NCBI RefSeq assembly: GCF_004766055.1
Contig: NZ_SPQR01000012.1
Location: forward strand, 40,807 to 104,806
Length of the DNA: 64,000 nucleotides
Direction of reading: 5' to 3'
DNA from: Desulfosporosinus sp. Sb-LF
GTDB lineage: Bacteria; Bacillota; Desulfitobacteriia; Desulfitobacteriales; Desulfitobacteriaceae
Shown here: positions 27,536-35,359 of the stretch, piece by piece
How positions within the stretch are numbered: the stretch's first letter is position 1
How the letters are laid out: the number at the start of each line of letters is the position of its first letter
Notes under the pieces: generated by a model
Database searches by the model: none
Told to the model about the DNA's origin: nothing
The model's input: only the letters and a program-made list of their open reading frames with translations
Program-made: the position numbers and the translations under genes

Positions 27536-27880
27536 ATGGATCAACTTGATGAGATTATGCAAAAGAGTACAGAACTCGGTAAATCGATTGCATTAACACC
27601 CATATATAAAGAATTCAAGAAGGCAGAGTATGATCTGCTTCATAATCCGGAAGCGCGCAAATTAGTTGAAGATCTGCAAAAATTACAACAGGACCACTAT
27701 CGCAAGAGAATGTCAGGAATTGAATTGAGTAAAGAAGAACTTGATAAAATGAAAGAAATGGAAGAGACCTGTATTAGAGACAAACAAGTCTTTTTTTCTA
27801 ATAATGCTAATACAAAATTCCAGGAGTTTATGGAACAGATCTCTGGAAAGATAAAAGATGGAATTAAGAGCGTTGAATAA
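27536..27880 (+). CDS. YlbF/YmcA-family protein
   Basis: All-helical cytoplasmic protein of 114 residues with the com_ylbF fold. In Bacillus, YlbF, YmcA and YaaT form a complex that influences RNase Y mRNA maturation, competence and sporulation. The sequence is highly charged, with helices at about 4-30, 34-60, 64-85 and 88-110. Unlike YlbF itself it has only a single Cys (in METCIRDK). ATG 27536 follows AAGGAGG. It sits between the two aprBA copies with its own flanking hairpins; whether it acts on apr mRNA is only a speculation from position. Confidence 0.8.
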   Translation: MDQLDEIMQKSTELGKSIALTPIYKEFKKAEYDLLHNPEARKLVEDLQKLQQDHYRKRMSGIELSKEELDKMKEMEETCIRDKQVFFSNNANTKFQEFMEQISGKIKDGIKSVE

Positions 27881-28065
27881 TATATGGGATAGAAGTTGCA
27901 TTTAGATAAGTACCTACTGGGCCATAAGCGTTAGAAGTGGAACACTGAGAAAGGCGTTAACTAGATAATATATGATTTGAACACATAATTGTGTGAGGGT
28001 TGTTCGACGGTGCATTCTCCAGTGTACCACTGTTCTGACGGTTACTGCCAGCAAATTAATATTGA

Positions 28066-28133
28066 GAAAAAGGCATTTTATATACTAGCAAATTGGCTTT
28101 TAGTCACACTTGCTAGATATAAAATGCCTTTTA
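28066..28133 (+). terminator. Long bidirectional hairpin downstream of the ylbF-like gene
   Basis: AAAAGGCATTTTATA plus CTAGCAA pairs with TTGCTAG plus ATATAAAATGCCTTTT, giving a stem of about 22 bp. A-rich on the left and T-rich on the right, it could terminate both strands. 27881-28065 shows nothing else. Confidence 0.75.
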
Positions 28134-28241
28134 GATTTCTAGAAGGTTCTTCTAATTAAAAAAATTGATTAGTGCTAATGACTCATATAATTTCCTTTTA
28201 TGAGATCGCACTTTTTTAGTTTTAATGTACAGTTTCGGCCT

Positions 28242-28264
28242 CTTAATTCGTAATTATTATGGCT
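28242..28264 (+). repeat. 23-nt element shared with the qmo upstream region
   Basis: Exact second copy of the element at 17991-18013, placed 280 bases upstream of the aprBA copy 2 -35 box (276 in the qmo case). Confidence 0.7.
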
Positions 28265-28502
28265 GTTGTGGGGTGCTAGGAAATTTTTAAGAAGTGCAAA
28301 GAAGCTGGTTGCTTTTACAACGGGGGCTATCTATTCAACAAATAGTGTTTAATTTACAGATAAATAGAACACATTGTTGGATTAAAATTTTTTGATTAAT
28401 GTACCTTAATGATATGGGGAGGGGGTTATCTAATATTATTAAGTTACAAAATTCGAATTTATATGACATAAAATGATGTGCAAGAAGTAATTCACTATAT
28501 GA

Positions 28503-28550
28503 AATATTGATTATGGTAATATTGACTTAGTATAACGCTAGTGCTAATCT
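28503..28550 (+). promoter_or_regulatory. Promoter of aprBA copy 2
   Basis: TTGACT (28522-28527), 17-base spacer, TAATCT (28545-28550). Two ATATTGA half-sites (28504-28510 and 28519-28525) lie 15 bases apart, the second overlapping the -35. The 23-base stretch 28503-28525 matches 20 of 23 positions upstream of tauE and 16 of 23 upstream of qmoA. Confidence 0.7.
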
Positions 28551-28676
28551 TAACTTACTAAAGATAATACTAGATTTCGGAATGGATACAGTAGTAAGAA
28601 TGGATTAAGCATAGTTTTTGATGAAAAAATGACGTTTTTTAATGGAATACTAGTAAATTTAGTAGTTGGAGGGGGA

Positions 28677-28784
28677 ATGCAGGAGAGAATTAACGTTGCA
28701 ATTCCCAGTTTGTGGTATCGGGAAGTAATACTTCAAAACCATATTAGCTTCCGAACAAATATCAAGAGACAGGTGAATTTGTAA
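28677..28784 (+). CDS. Possible 35-codon leader ORF before aprBA copy 2
   Basis: ATG 28677 follows GGAGGGGGA and opens 35 codons. A second short frame with a CxxCxC motif (GTG 28793 to TAA 28876) follows. Neither resembles a family I know. They occupy the same leader position as the qmoA-coupled ORF but are not similar to it in sequence. May be chance or remnants of a decayed gene. Confidence 0.25.
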   Translation: MQERINVAIPSLWYREVILQNHISFRTNIKRQVNL

Positions 28785-28962
28785 AAGAATTAGTGAAAAA
28801 AATCTCTTTTGAATGCCTTGATTGTTTTTGTGTCGAATATCTTAAGGGAGTTTCTGAGATTGTAATGGTTACTTAATCTCGAAGAAAAAGCCTAGCAATT
28901 TGGCATTTCAATTATGAAGAGTATTACTCTATTAAAATTTATAAACGATGGAGGTTAAACCT

Positions 28963-29400
28963 ATGCCAAGTTTTGTATATACAGACAAGTGTGATGGATG
29001 TAAAGGGCAAGACAAAACAGCGTGCATGTATGCATGCCCAAATGACCTGATGGCTCTAGACAAAGAGAAAATGAAGGCAGTCAACCTTGATCCTTGGGCT
29101 TGCTGGGAATGCCTGTGCTGTGTAAAAGCTTGCCCACAACAAGCAATGGACCTCAGAGGCTATGCAGACTTCGTACCGCTAGGTGCATCAGTAACCCCCC
29201 TACGTGGATCTGACAGCATCATGTGGACTGTAAAATTCCGTAATGGCATGACCAAACGATTTAAATTCCCAATTCGGACAACAGAAGAAGGAACTGCAGT
29301 ACCGGACGGCAATTTCCCAACTGAAACAGGACTCGATAGCATCGAACTGTTCACAGAACCTGCTTCCATGCTTGGGCCAGTTTGGACGTTCAAAAAATAA
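28963..29400 (+). CDS. aprB: APS reductase beta (iron-sulfur) subunit, copy 2
   Basis: Identical in sequence to copy 1 (145 residues, two 4Fe-4S clusters). It differs only in control: a dedicated qmo-like promoter about 410 bases upstream drives this copy, and no hairpin separates it from that promoter. Start chosen as for copy 1, with GGAGG eight bases before ATG 28963. Confidence 0.95.
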   Translation: MPSFVYTDKCDGCKGQDKTACMYACPNDLMALDKEKMKAVNLDPWACWECLCCVKACPQQAMDLRGYADFVPLGASVTPLRGSDSIMWTVKFRNGMTKRFKFPIRTTEEGTAVPDGNFPTETGLDSIELFTEPASMLGPVWTFKK

Positions 29401-29444
29401 GATCAAGATCGAATACTGGAAATGAATAGGGGAGGTAAAGATCA

Positions 29445-31334
29445 ATGCCAATGAACTTTGAAACGATCGAAGTAACAACAGATCTTCTCATCATTGGAGG
29501 AGGCATGGGAGCCTGTGGCGCAGCTGTAGAAGCGGCTTACTGGGGCAAAAAACACGGAGTTAAAGTAACCCTAGTCGACAAAGCATCCCTACCACGCTCA
29601 GGAGCCGTTGGAATGGGCTTATCGGCTATCAATCAATATGTAGGGGTAGCCGAAGGTAAAAACACCGTTGAAGATTACATCAAATATGTAAAATATGATC
29701 TCATGGGGGTAGCCCGTGATGACTTAGTCGCAAACATCGCGCGACACGTTGACAGCTCAGTTCATCTCTTTGAAAAATGGGGTCTGCCAATTTGGAAAGA
29801 TGAAGAAGGCAAGTATGTCCACGAAGGCCGTTGGCAATTGATGATCAACGGAGAATCCTACAAAGTCATCGTTGCTGAAGCAGCTAAGAATGCTTTAGGC
29901 GACGAAAACATCTATGAGCGTGTATTCATCACCGAACCGTTGATGAAAGATGGCAAATGCGTAGGAGCTGTCGGATTCAGTGTTCGTGAAAACAAATTCT
30001 ATGTCTTCAAAGCAAAAGCTGTCATCTGTGCCTTGGGTGGAACCGTAGGAGTCTTCAAACCTAAATCCACAGGTGAAGGAATGGGACGTTCATGGTATCC
30101 TCCGTTCTCCACAGGATCTTCTTGCTATTTCACGCTCAAAGCTGGAGCAGAGATGACCTGTCAAGAAGTACGCTTTGTACCGATTCGTTTTAAAGACGCT
30201 TACGGCCCAGTAGGAGCATGGTTCCTACTCTTCAAATCTCGTGCAACCAATGCCATGGGAGAAAACTACATGGTAACGCGTGCCGATGAATTGAATAACT
30301 GGGGCAAATATGGCCAAGCTAAGCCACAACCCGCCAACATTCGTAACTGGCTGGGAATGATGGATATCAAAGAAGGAAAAGGACCTCTCTTCATGCGGAC
30401 AGAAGAAGCTATTGCTAATCTGGCCAAACAATATGAAGGAGACGAGAAAGCCTTCAAGAAGAAAATGAAAACTCTGGAAAATGAAGCTTGGGAAGATTTC
30501 CTCGACATGACCATTTCGCAAGCATTACTGTGGGCAGCAACCAACGTTGAGCCTGAAGTAAAATCTTCGGAAATTTCCGCAACTGAGCCTTATTTCATCA
30601 GCTCTCACTCAGGAGCATCCGGTGCCTGGGTATCTGGTCCAGAAGATTTGTCAGGTGGAACAGAGTATTTCTGGGGTTATGCCAACATGACAACCGTTCC
30701 AGGACTGTTTGCTGCAGGGGACGCAACAGGAGCTTGTGCTCACAAGTTCTCGTCAGGAACACACGCTGAAGGCCGTATTGCTGCTAAAGCAGCTGTGAAG
30801 TACGTAGTAGACAATAACACCTTAACAGAAGTAGATGCTCAAGCAATTGCAGACATCAAAGAAAAAATTTACCAACCGTTGGCACTCTTTGAAGAGCATA
30901 AAAACTATACCACGGATGAGAACGTCAACCCGAACTACATCTTGCCAAAAATGTTCATGATGCGTCTCCAAAAGATCATGGACGAGTATGTAGGCGGAGC
31001 TGGATCAAACTTCGCGTTCAACGCGGCATCCTTAACACGGGCCTCAGAACTGCTCGAGTTCCTGAAAGAAGATCAGGAAAAACTGGCAGCAAAAGACCTG
31101 TATGAACTGCTAAGAGTATGGGAAAATAGACACAGACTCTGGCAAGCAGAAGCCCATGTACGCGCAGTATCGTTCCGTGAAGAAACCCGTTGGCCGGGAT
31201 ATTATTTCCGGACAGACTTCCCGAAACTGGATGAAGAGAACTGGCTTTGCTTCGTAAATATGAAGTGGGATCCTGCAAATGATCAATGGTCAGTCTTCAA
31301 ACGTCCAATCTTGAATCTGTTTGGCATTGAGTAA
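29445..31334 (+). CDS. aprA: APS reductase alpha (flavoprotein) subunit, copy 2
   Basis: Identical to copy 1 over all 629 residues. A second full-length, intact catalytic subunit would raise gene dosage for APS reduction and allow expression independent of sat. Recent duplication alone does not explain the diverged terminators and flanks, so recurrent gene conversion is likely. An assembly artefact should also be excluded. Confidence 0.95.
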   Translation: MPMNFETIEVTTDLLIIGGGMGACGAAVEAAYWGKKHGVKVTLVDKASLPRSGAVGMGLSAINQYVGVAEGKNTVEDYIKYVKYDLMGVARDDLVANIARHVDSSVHLFEKWGLPIWKDEEGKYVHEGRWQLMINGESYKVIVAEAAKNALGDENIYERVFITEPLMKDGKCVGAVGFSVRENKFYVFKAKAVICALGGTVGVFKPKSTGEGMGRSWYPPFSTGSSCYFTLKAGAEMTCQEVRFVPIRFKDAYGPVGAWFLLFKSRATNAMGENYMVTRADELNNWGKYGQAKPQPANIRNWLGMMDIKEGKGPLFMRTEEAIANLAKQYEGDEKAFKKKMKTLENEAWEDFLDMTISQALLWAATNVEPEVKSSEISATEPYFISSHSGASGAWVSGPEDLSGGTEYFWGYANMTTVPGLFAAGDATGACAHKFSSGTHAEGRIAAKAAVKYVVDNNTLTEVDAQAIADIKEKIYQPLALFEEHKNYTTDENVNPNYILPKMFMMRLQKIMDEYVGGAGSNFAFNAASLTRASELLEFLKEDQEKLAAKDLYELLRVWENRHRLWQAEAHVRAVSFREETRWPGYYFRTDFPKLDEENWLCFVNMKWDPANDQWSVFKRPILNLFGIE

Positions 31335-31433
31335 GACTTGTTTTAAGTCAGTCGCGAAGATTTTAATATTAGGGCTAATAATTATTAATCGTTAATGGAC
31401 AAATCTGTATAAAGGCTACTCCTATTAACGATT

Positions 31434-31497
31434 GGGAGTGGAGATGGATAGGAATTATAGTTTGTCTACAATTTATATTCATCTCCCTTTTTTATAG
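31434..31497 (+). terminator. Terminator after aprA copy 2
   Basis: GGGAG and GGAGATG (31435-31446) pair with CATCTCCC (31480-31487), followed by TTTTTT. The remaining gap to the sulP gene shows no gene. Confidence 0.78.
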
Positions 31498-31647
31498 TTT
31501 TCGGGGAGCAATCACGCTGTGTACACTAAGTCAAAATCAACTATTCTTGTCACAAAACTACGTCAGAAATTCTATTTTGTAACTCTGCAATTCCCAAAAC
31601 TGGAAAGTCATTGAAGAATAATCATTCTTTTGAAGGGTGGGATTCGT

Positions 31648-33462
31648 TTGTCTATGGCAGTATTGAAATACATACCTTTAGTGGAAACAGTAAGAGATTA
31701 TAAAAAGGAATATCTTAGCAAGGACCTAATCGCCGCTTTGACAGTGGCAGTCGTCGCAATACCTCAGTCTATGGCTTATGCCTTGATCGCAGGTGTTAAC
31801 CCAGTTTATGGTCTTTATACGGCTATAGTCTCAACCATTATCGGTTCAGTGTTCGGAAGTTCTAAACATCTAATTGCTGGGCCGACTAATGCTATTGCTC
31901 TACTTGTTGCAGGCAGTATGCGGAACTATATGGGGCTTGATAATGCTTACCAGTTGCTTTTTCTTATGACATTTCTCGTCGGGGCCTTACAAATATTTTT
32001 CGGACTTATAAAACTGGGTAAAGTTATTAATTTTGTTTCTCATAGTGTAATTGTAGGCTTTACTGCAGGTGCAGGTGTGTTAATTGCACTTGGCCAACTG
32101 AGTACACTGTTGAGTATACCTATTAAAAATTCGGCTCAAATGCCAACTACTGCGAAATTCTATTACGTTATGACACATTTAAGCCAAACCAACATGTATG
32201 CATTAGGGCTTGGACTCATGACAATTGCACTTATGTTGATTTGTAAAAGAGTTAATAAAAACTTACCTGGCGCTCTAATAGGCATTGTTATTCCAATTAT
32301 GTTTATCATTGGCTTCTCTTTGGAACAGAAGGGTGTTAAGCTCACTGGCAATATTCCTTCTTCTTTACCCCCCTTCAAGATGGTACAATTCAGCCTTGGT
32401 TCCATCAAAGATGTTATGAGTGGGGCTATAGCAATTTCCATCATAGGACTTGTGGAGGCGATATCTATTGCCAAATCTATTTCCAGTACTTCACGACAAA
32501 AGATTGATGCCAATCAGGAATTTGTCGGTCAGGGCCTTGCAAATTTGATTTCGTCCTTCTTTCAGTGTTTTCCAGGGTCTGGTTCCTTTACACGTTCTGC
32601 AATTAACTATCACAATGGTGCCGCGACTAGAATCGCCGGAATTTTGTCTGGCGTGGTAGTGGCGTTAGTTCTTCTCTTCTTTGCACCATTTGCAAAGTAT
32701 ATCCCGAATCCATGCCTTGCTGGTGTAATTTTGGTAACTGCATACAATTTGATTGACCAAAAAGAAATCAAGAAAGTTATAAAAGTAGGAAAGTTCAAAT
32801 CTGATTCTATTGCAATGTGTGTTACTTGTATTTCAACAATTGTATTGCCTGACCTAGATCAAGCAATTTATTTAGGAATAGCATTATCCATCGTATTATA
32901 TCTGAAAGATACCAATAAAGTTCCAATCAAACTTCTCGTCCCTTCACAAGGGAAAGATTCTCAGATTATCGAGACGGAAGTCGAAGTCGTTAAAGGTAAA
33001 GTAGATATCTTAATTATCCAATTGGAAGGAAGCCTTTATTTCGGATCTGCGGAAGACCTTTCGGAAAGACTTAATAGTTTGCTCGATAAATCCAAAGTAT
33101 TCATTATTAGAATGAAACATGTTGCTACACTTGATATGACAGCACTTAATGCTTTGGAAATTTTTATTAAGACTGTTAAAGAATCTGGCGGGAGTGTTAT
33201 TGTCTGTGGAGTTAGTTCGAATATTAATCCAATGTTTACAAATTCAAACTTAGACTCTCACCTCGGTATTGAGAACAAATTTATGCAATCTGAAAGCGAG
33301 ATTTTTGCTGCTTCTTCTAGAGACCTTGAGCGAGCTAGAGCTGTTCTGAATTATGGTGTGGTTGATAACGTAGAGAAATCAATGGCAAGTAATCTACTTG
33401 AATCTGTTACAAATTTCAAAGGTGGCACTGATGGAGTAAACAAGAACGCTAGTTCACTCTAA
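31648..33462 (+). CDS. SulP-family inorganic anion transporter with STAS domain
   Basis: Integral membrane transporter of about 604 residues. The N-terminal 430 residues hold roughly a dozen hydrophobic segments, with the family hallmarks IPQSMAYALIAGVNPVYGLY near the start and AGPTNAIALLVAG. A cytoplasmic STAS domain follows (about 445-555) with the VATLDMTAL phospho-acceptor-like loop. SulP proteins move sulfate, bicarbonate or other anions. Position directly after aprBA argues for sulfate uptake. The frame opens at TTG 31630; AAGGGTGG supports TTG 31648 or ATG 31654. It ends at its own terminator, so it is probably monocistronic. Confidence 0.93.
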   Translation: MSMAVLKYIPLVETVRDYKKEYLSKDLIAALTVAVVAIPQSMAYALIAGVNPVYGLYTAIVSTIIGSVFGSSKHLIAGPTNAIALLVAGSMRNYMGLDNAYQLLFLMTFLVGALQIFFGLIKLGKVINFVSHSVIVGFTAGAGVLIALGQLSTLLSIPIKNSAQMPTTAKFYYVMTHLSQTNMYALGLGLMTIALMLICKRVNKNLPGALIGIVIPIMFIIGFSLEQKGVKLTGNIPSSLPPFKMVQFSLGSIKDVMSGAIAISIIGLVEAISIAKSISSTSRQKIDANQEFVGQGLANLISSFFQCFPGSGSFTRSAINYHNGAATRIAGILSGVVVALVLLFFAPFAKYIPNPCLAGVILVTAYNLIDQKEIKKVIKVGKFKSDSIAMCVTCISTIVLPDLDQAIYLGIALSIVLYLKDTNKVPIKLLVPSQGKDSQIIETEVEVVKGKVDILIIQLEGSLYFGSAEDLSERLNSLLDKSKVFIIRMKHVATLDMTALNALEIFIKTVKESGGSVIVCGVSSNINPMFTNSNLDSHLGIENKFMQSESEIFAASSRDLERARAVLNYGVVDNVEKSMASNLLESVTNFKGGTDGVNKNASSL

Positions 33463-33499
33463 TCTTTAAAAGTTAGCTATTTTGTTTCTGCGAATTGTA

Positions 33500-33540
33500 G
33501 AGCCCTCGAGAGAAAAACTCTCTTTAGGGCTTTATTTTTT
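33500..33540 (+). terminator. Terminator after the SulP gene
   Basis: AGCCCT with an inner GAGAG arm pairs with CTCTC and AGGGCT, followed by TTATTTTTTT. Confidence 0.85.
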
Positions 33541-33696
33541 TAGTCAGAAAAAAGTCTATTTAGCTCTGAATGAGAAATACCAGAAGGTACGCAATAAATC
33601 CATGAATAATTTCAGAATTTTCTTATAGTATTAACCATGATCTCTTGAGATTATGTTATAATCGATTTAAGATATCATTGAAAGGGGTATTTTGAC

Positions 33697-34236
33697 ATGA
33701 ATGAATTTAAGTTTAATGTACTTCTCTACTCTGATGGATCACAACAAGCGTTTTCTGCTGCCGTATACGCTGCAAACCTACTGGAAAATATGCCAAATAT
33801 GCATTTAACCGTTGCCCAAATACATGAGGATTCTGTGGCAGAATATGCTTGGATAGATACTTGGCCGATAAGCCCTACCTCGGAATGGTTCAAACGCGCA
33901 ATCGATGAATCTGATACTTCTACTCAAATCCAATACAATGAAATACTGAGTAAAACCACTGAAGTTTTTTCGGAGAGAGCTCTGGACATTAGTCACCATG
34001 TAATACATTCTAATTCGAGTATTGCAGATACAGTGGATGCACTACTGAATTATGCTACAAAAAATCCTTTTAAGTTAATAATTATGGGTACACGAGGACT
34101 TACAACTTTAAAGGGATTGATTTTCGGCTGTTTAGCACATAACGTACTTAACAACTCACCTATACCAGTGTTGTTAGTTAAGAAGCTGCCACAAGACTTT
34201 ATTGATCGTTACTGCTCAAACATTAAGTCTAAATAA
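33697..34236 (+). CDS. Universal stress protein (UspA family)
   Basis: Single-domain cytoplasmic USP of 179 residues. The N-terminus VLLYSDGSQQAFSAAVYAA matches the family start, and the ATP-binding loop GTRGLTTLKGLIFGCLAHNV is G-x2-G-x9-G-type. It has an unusual insertion of about 35 residues after the first strand (rich in W, S, T and E) and a C-terminal tail KKLPQDFIDRYC. Both features recur in the protein at 39135, so the two form a local paralogue pair. ATG 33697 follows AAAGGGG, and TATAAT lies at 33657-33662. Likely ATP-binding stress signalling; no specific role can be given. Confidence 0.9.
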   Translation: MNEFKFNVLLYSDGSQQAFSAAVYAANLLENMPNMHLTVAQIHEDSVAEYAWIDTWPISPTSEWFKRAIDESDTSTQIQYNEILSKTTEVFSERALDISHHVIHSNSSIADTVDALLNYATKNPFKLIIMGTRGLTTLKGLIFGCLAHNVLNNSPIPVLLVKKLPQDFIDRYCSNIKSK

Positions 34237-34270
34237 TTAATAATAAGTTCAAGATGAAAAACGTACGCAA

Positions 34271-34314
34271 AAATGATTCCAATAATATTTAAGGTATTAT
34301 TGGAATCATTTTAT
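34271..34314 (+). terminator. Strong terminator after the UspA gene
   Basis: AATGATTCCAATAATA pairs with TATTATTGGAATCATT over a 6-7 base loop, followed by TTATT. Confidence 0.88.
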
Positions 34315-34809
34315 TCAAGGTTAGAGGGAGCAAAGCATCATTCGCTGTCTTGTTAGTAGTTTGATTGAACCTGGAGTACGTCTTATGATAGTGGATATTT
34401 TGATGAAGTTCATAACAGCTGTTTTAAAGAAATGATTTTAACATTAGGATTAATTTATGAGTTTTTATATCGAAGAATCCCTTGGTCAAAATGTTACGCG
34501 CAGAATTACCGATTGCCTTCACTCTTTTTGCATATGAAACAGAGGATTAGATTATTCCGTGTTGTGTTCTAAGGAGATCTACGAGGCAATTGCTTATAGA
34601 TAAGACCTTGAAGATGAATAATGCAATGTATCGCGAGCTAGTGAGGGAGCCTGAACGAGAAGAGGTGTGGCAGTATATTATCGAGTGGTTAAATAGGCGA
34701 AGGGATTTGGAGATGATGCGTTAACTTGTTCATAAGATGAAAGTGAAGGGAGAGACAATTTTTAATTAATAACATTGGATTTTTAGTTTAAAAATAGTCA
34801 TAAATATCC
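34315..34809 (+). other. Gene-poor stretch with small coding remnants
   Basis: No intact gene. A frame open from about 34551, with an internal ATG at 34614, ends at 34724 and encodes a charged 36-residue tail (REEVWQYIIEWLNRRR). This could be the end of a transposase or another decayed gene. I cannot assign it. Confidence 0.3.
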
Positions 34810-34852
34810 AGCCCCGAAGAGAAACAGGGATCTCTTCGGGGCTATTTTTAAT
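34810..34852 (+). terminator. Strong terminator in the gap before tauE
   Basis: AGCCCCGAAGAGA pairs with TCTCTTCGGGGCT across a short loop, followed by ATTTTTAA. No intact gene ends here, which supports gene decay upstream. Confidence 0.88.
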
Positions 34853-35185
34853 AAATTTTATTAAATTGTACAACTATCTGATAGAAAATCCCAATTACAA
34901 TCATAGGGTTTTCTGTAGTTCAAAAATTGCTTTGAGTTGTCTCCAAACTGTCAAACCTGATCCCTTAACCGTGACGTCTCCCACGTTGTGGCTAGATAAA
35001 AACCTTGCTAGAAAGACACATCTGCAGTCAATTATTTGAAAGGACATGTTAAGCGTAATGGGAAAAAACTCTCTGACAATGGACAATCGTATTGCCATTG
35101 AGGAAAACTAGCTGAACAATGTGAAGCCGCAGAACCCTCGAGAATACGACATAATATTTCAAAAATCCGGAGAATAGCGATAGGG

Positions 35186-35244
35186 AATATTGATTATCGA
35201 GATATTGATTTGCTATAGACACCTTCTTCAGTCGGTGATAATCT
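35186..35244 (+). promoter_or_regulatory. Promoter region of the tauE operon
   Basis: 35186-35208 matches the aprBA copy 2 element at 20 of 23 bases, including two ATATTGA half-sites 15 bases apart. A -10 TAATCT lies at 35239-35244 within GTGATAATCTTTACTT, similar to the apr2 -10 region. Relative to apr2 there are about 11 extra bases between element and -10; TAGACA (35216-35221) offers a -35 with a 17-base spacer. The gap 34853-35185 has no supported gene. Confidence 0.5.
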
Positions 35245-35359
35245 TTACTTGTGCAAAGCAACACATTGAGAGTAAGTCAGCGAACGTGAGAGGGTGAGGC
35301 CTAACGAATATTTAAAAGTTTTCCTAGAAAATTAAGATCAAAAAGAGGAGGGAAAAGTA

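Larger units (their letters stand above)
28933..31338 (+). repeat. aprBA direct repeat, copy 2 (2,406 bp)
   Basis: Second copy of the block at 24892-27297. The two copies are separated by 1,635 bases containing the ylbF-like gene and the copy 2 promoter. Upstream sequences are unrelated, except that both end in AT-rich sequence just before the block. Confidence 0.93.

Noticed and set aside
24892..31338. The aprBA duplication as a composite mobile element
   Set aside because: No transposase, integrase or terminal inverted repeats at the boundaries, and the edges fit the coding unit rather than an element.
34901..35264. Minus-strand frames of 65-71 codons before tauE as a possible transposase end
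   Set aside because: Some basic, Trp-containing text resembles transposase tails, but no catalytic motif, terminal inverted repeat or target duplication is visible, and the tauE promoter overlaps the region.
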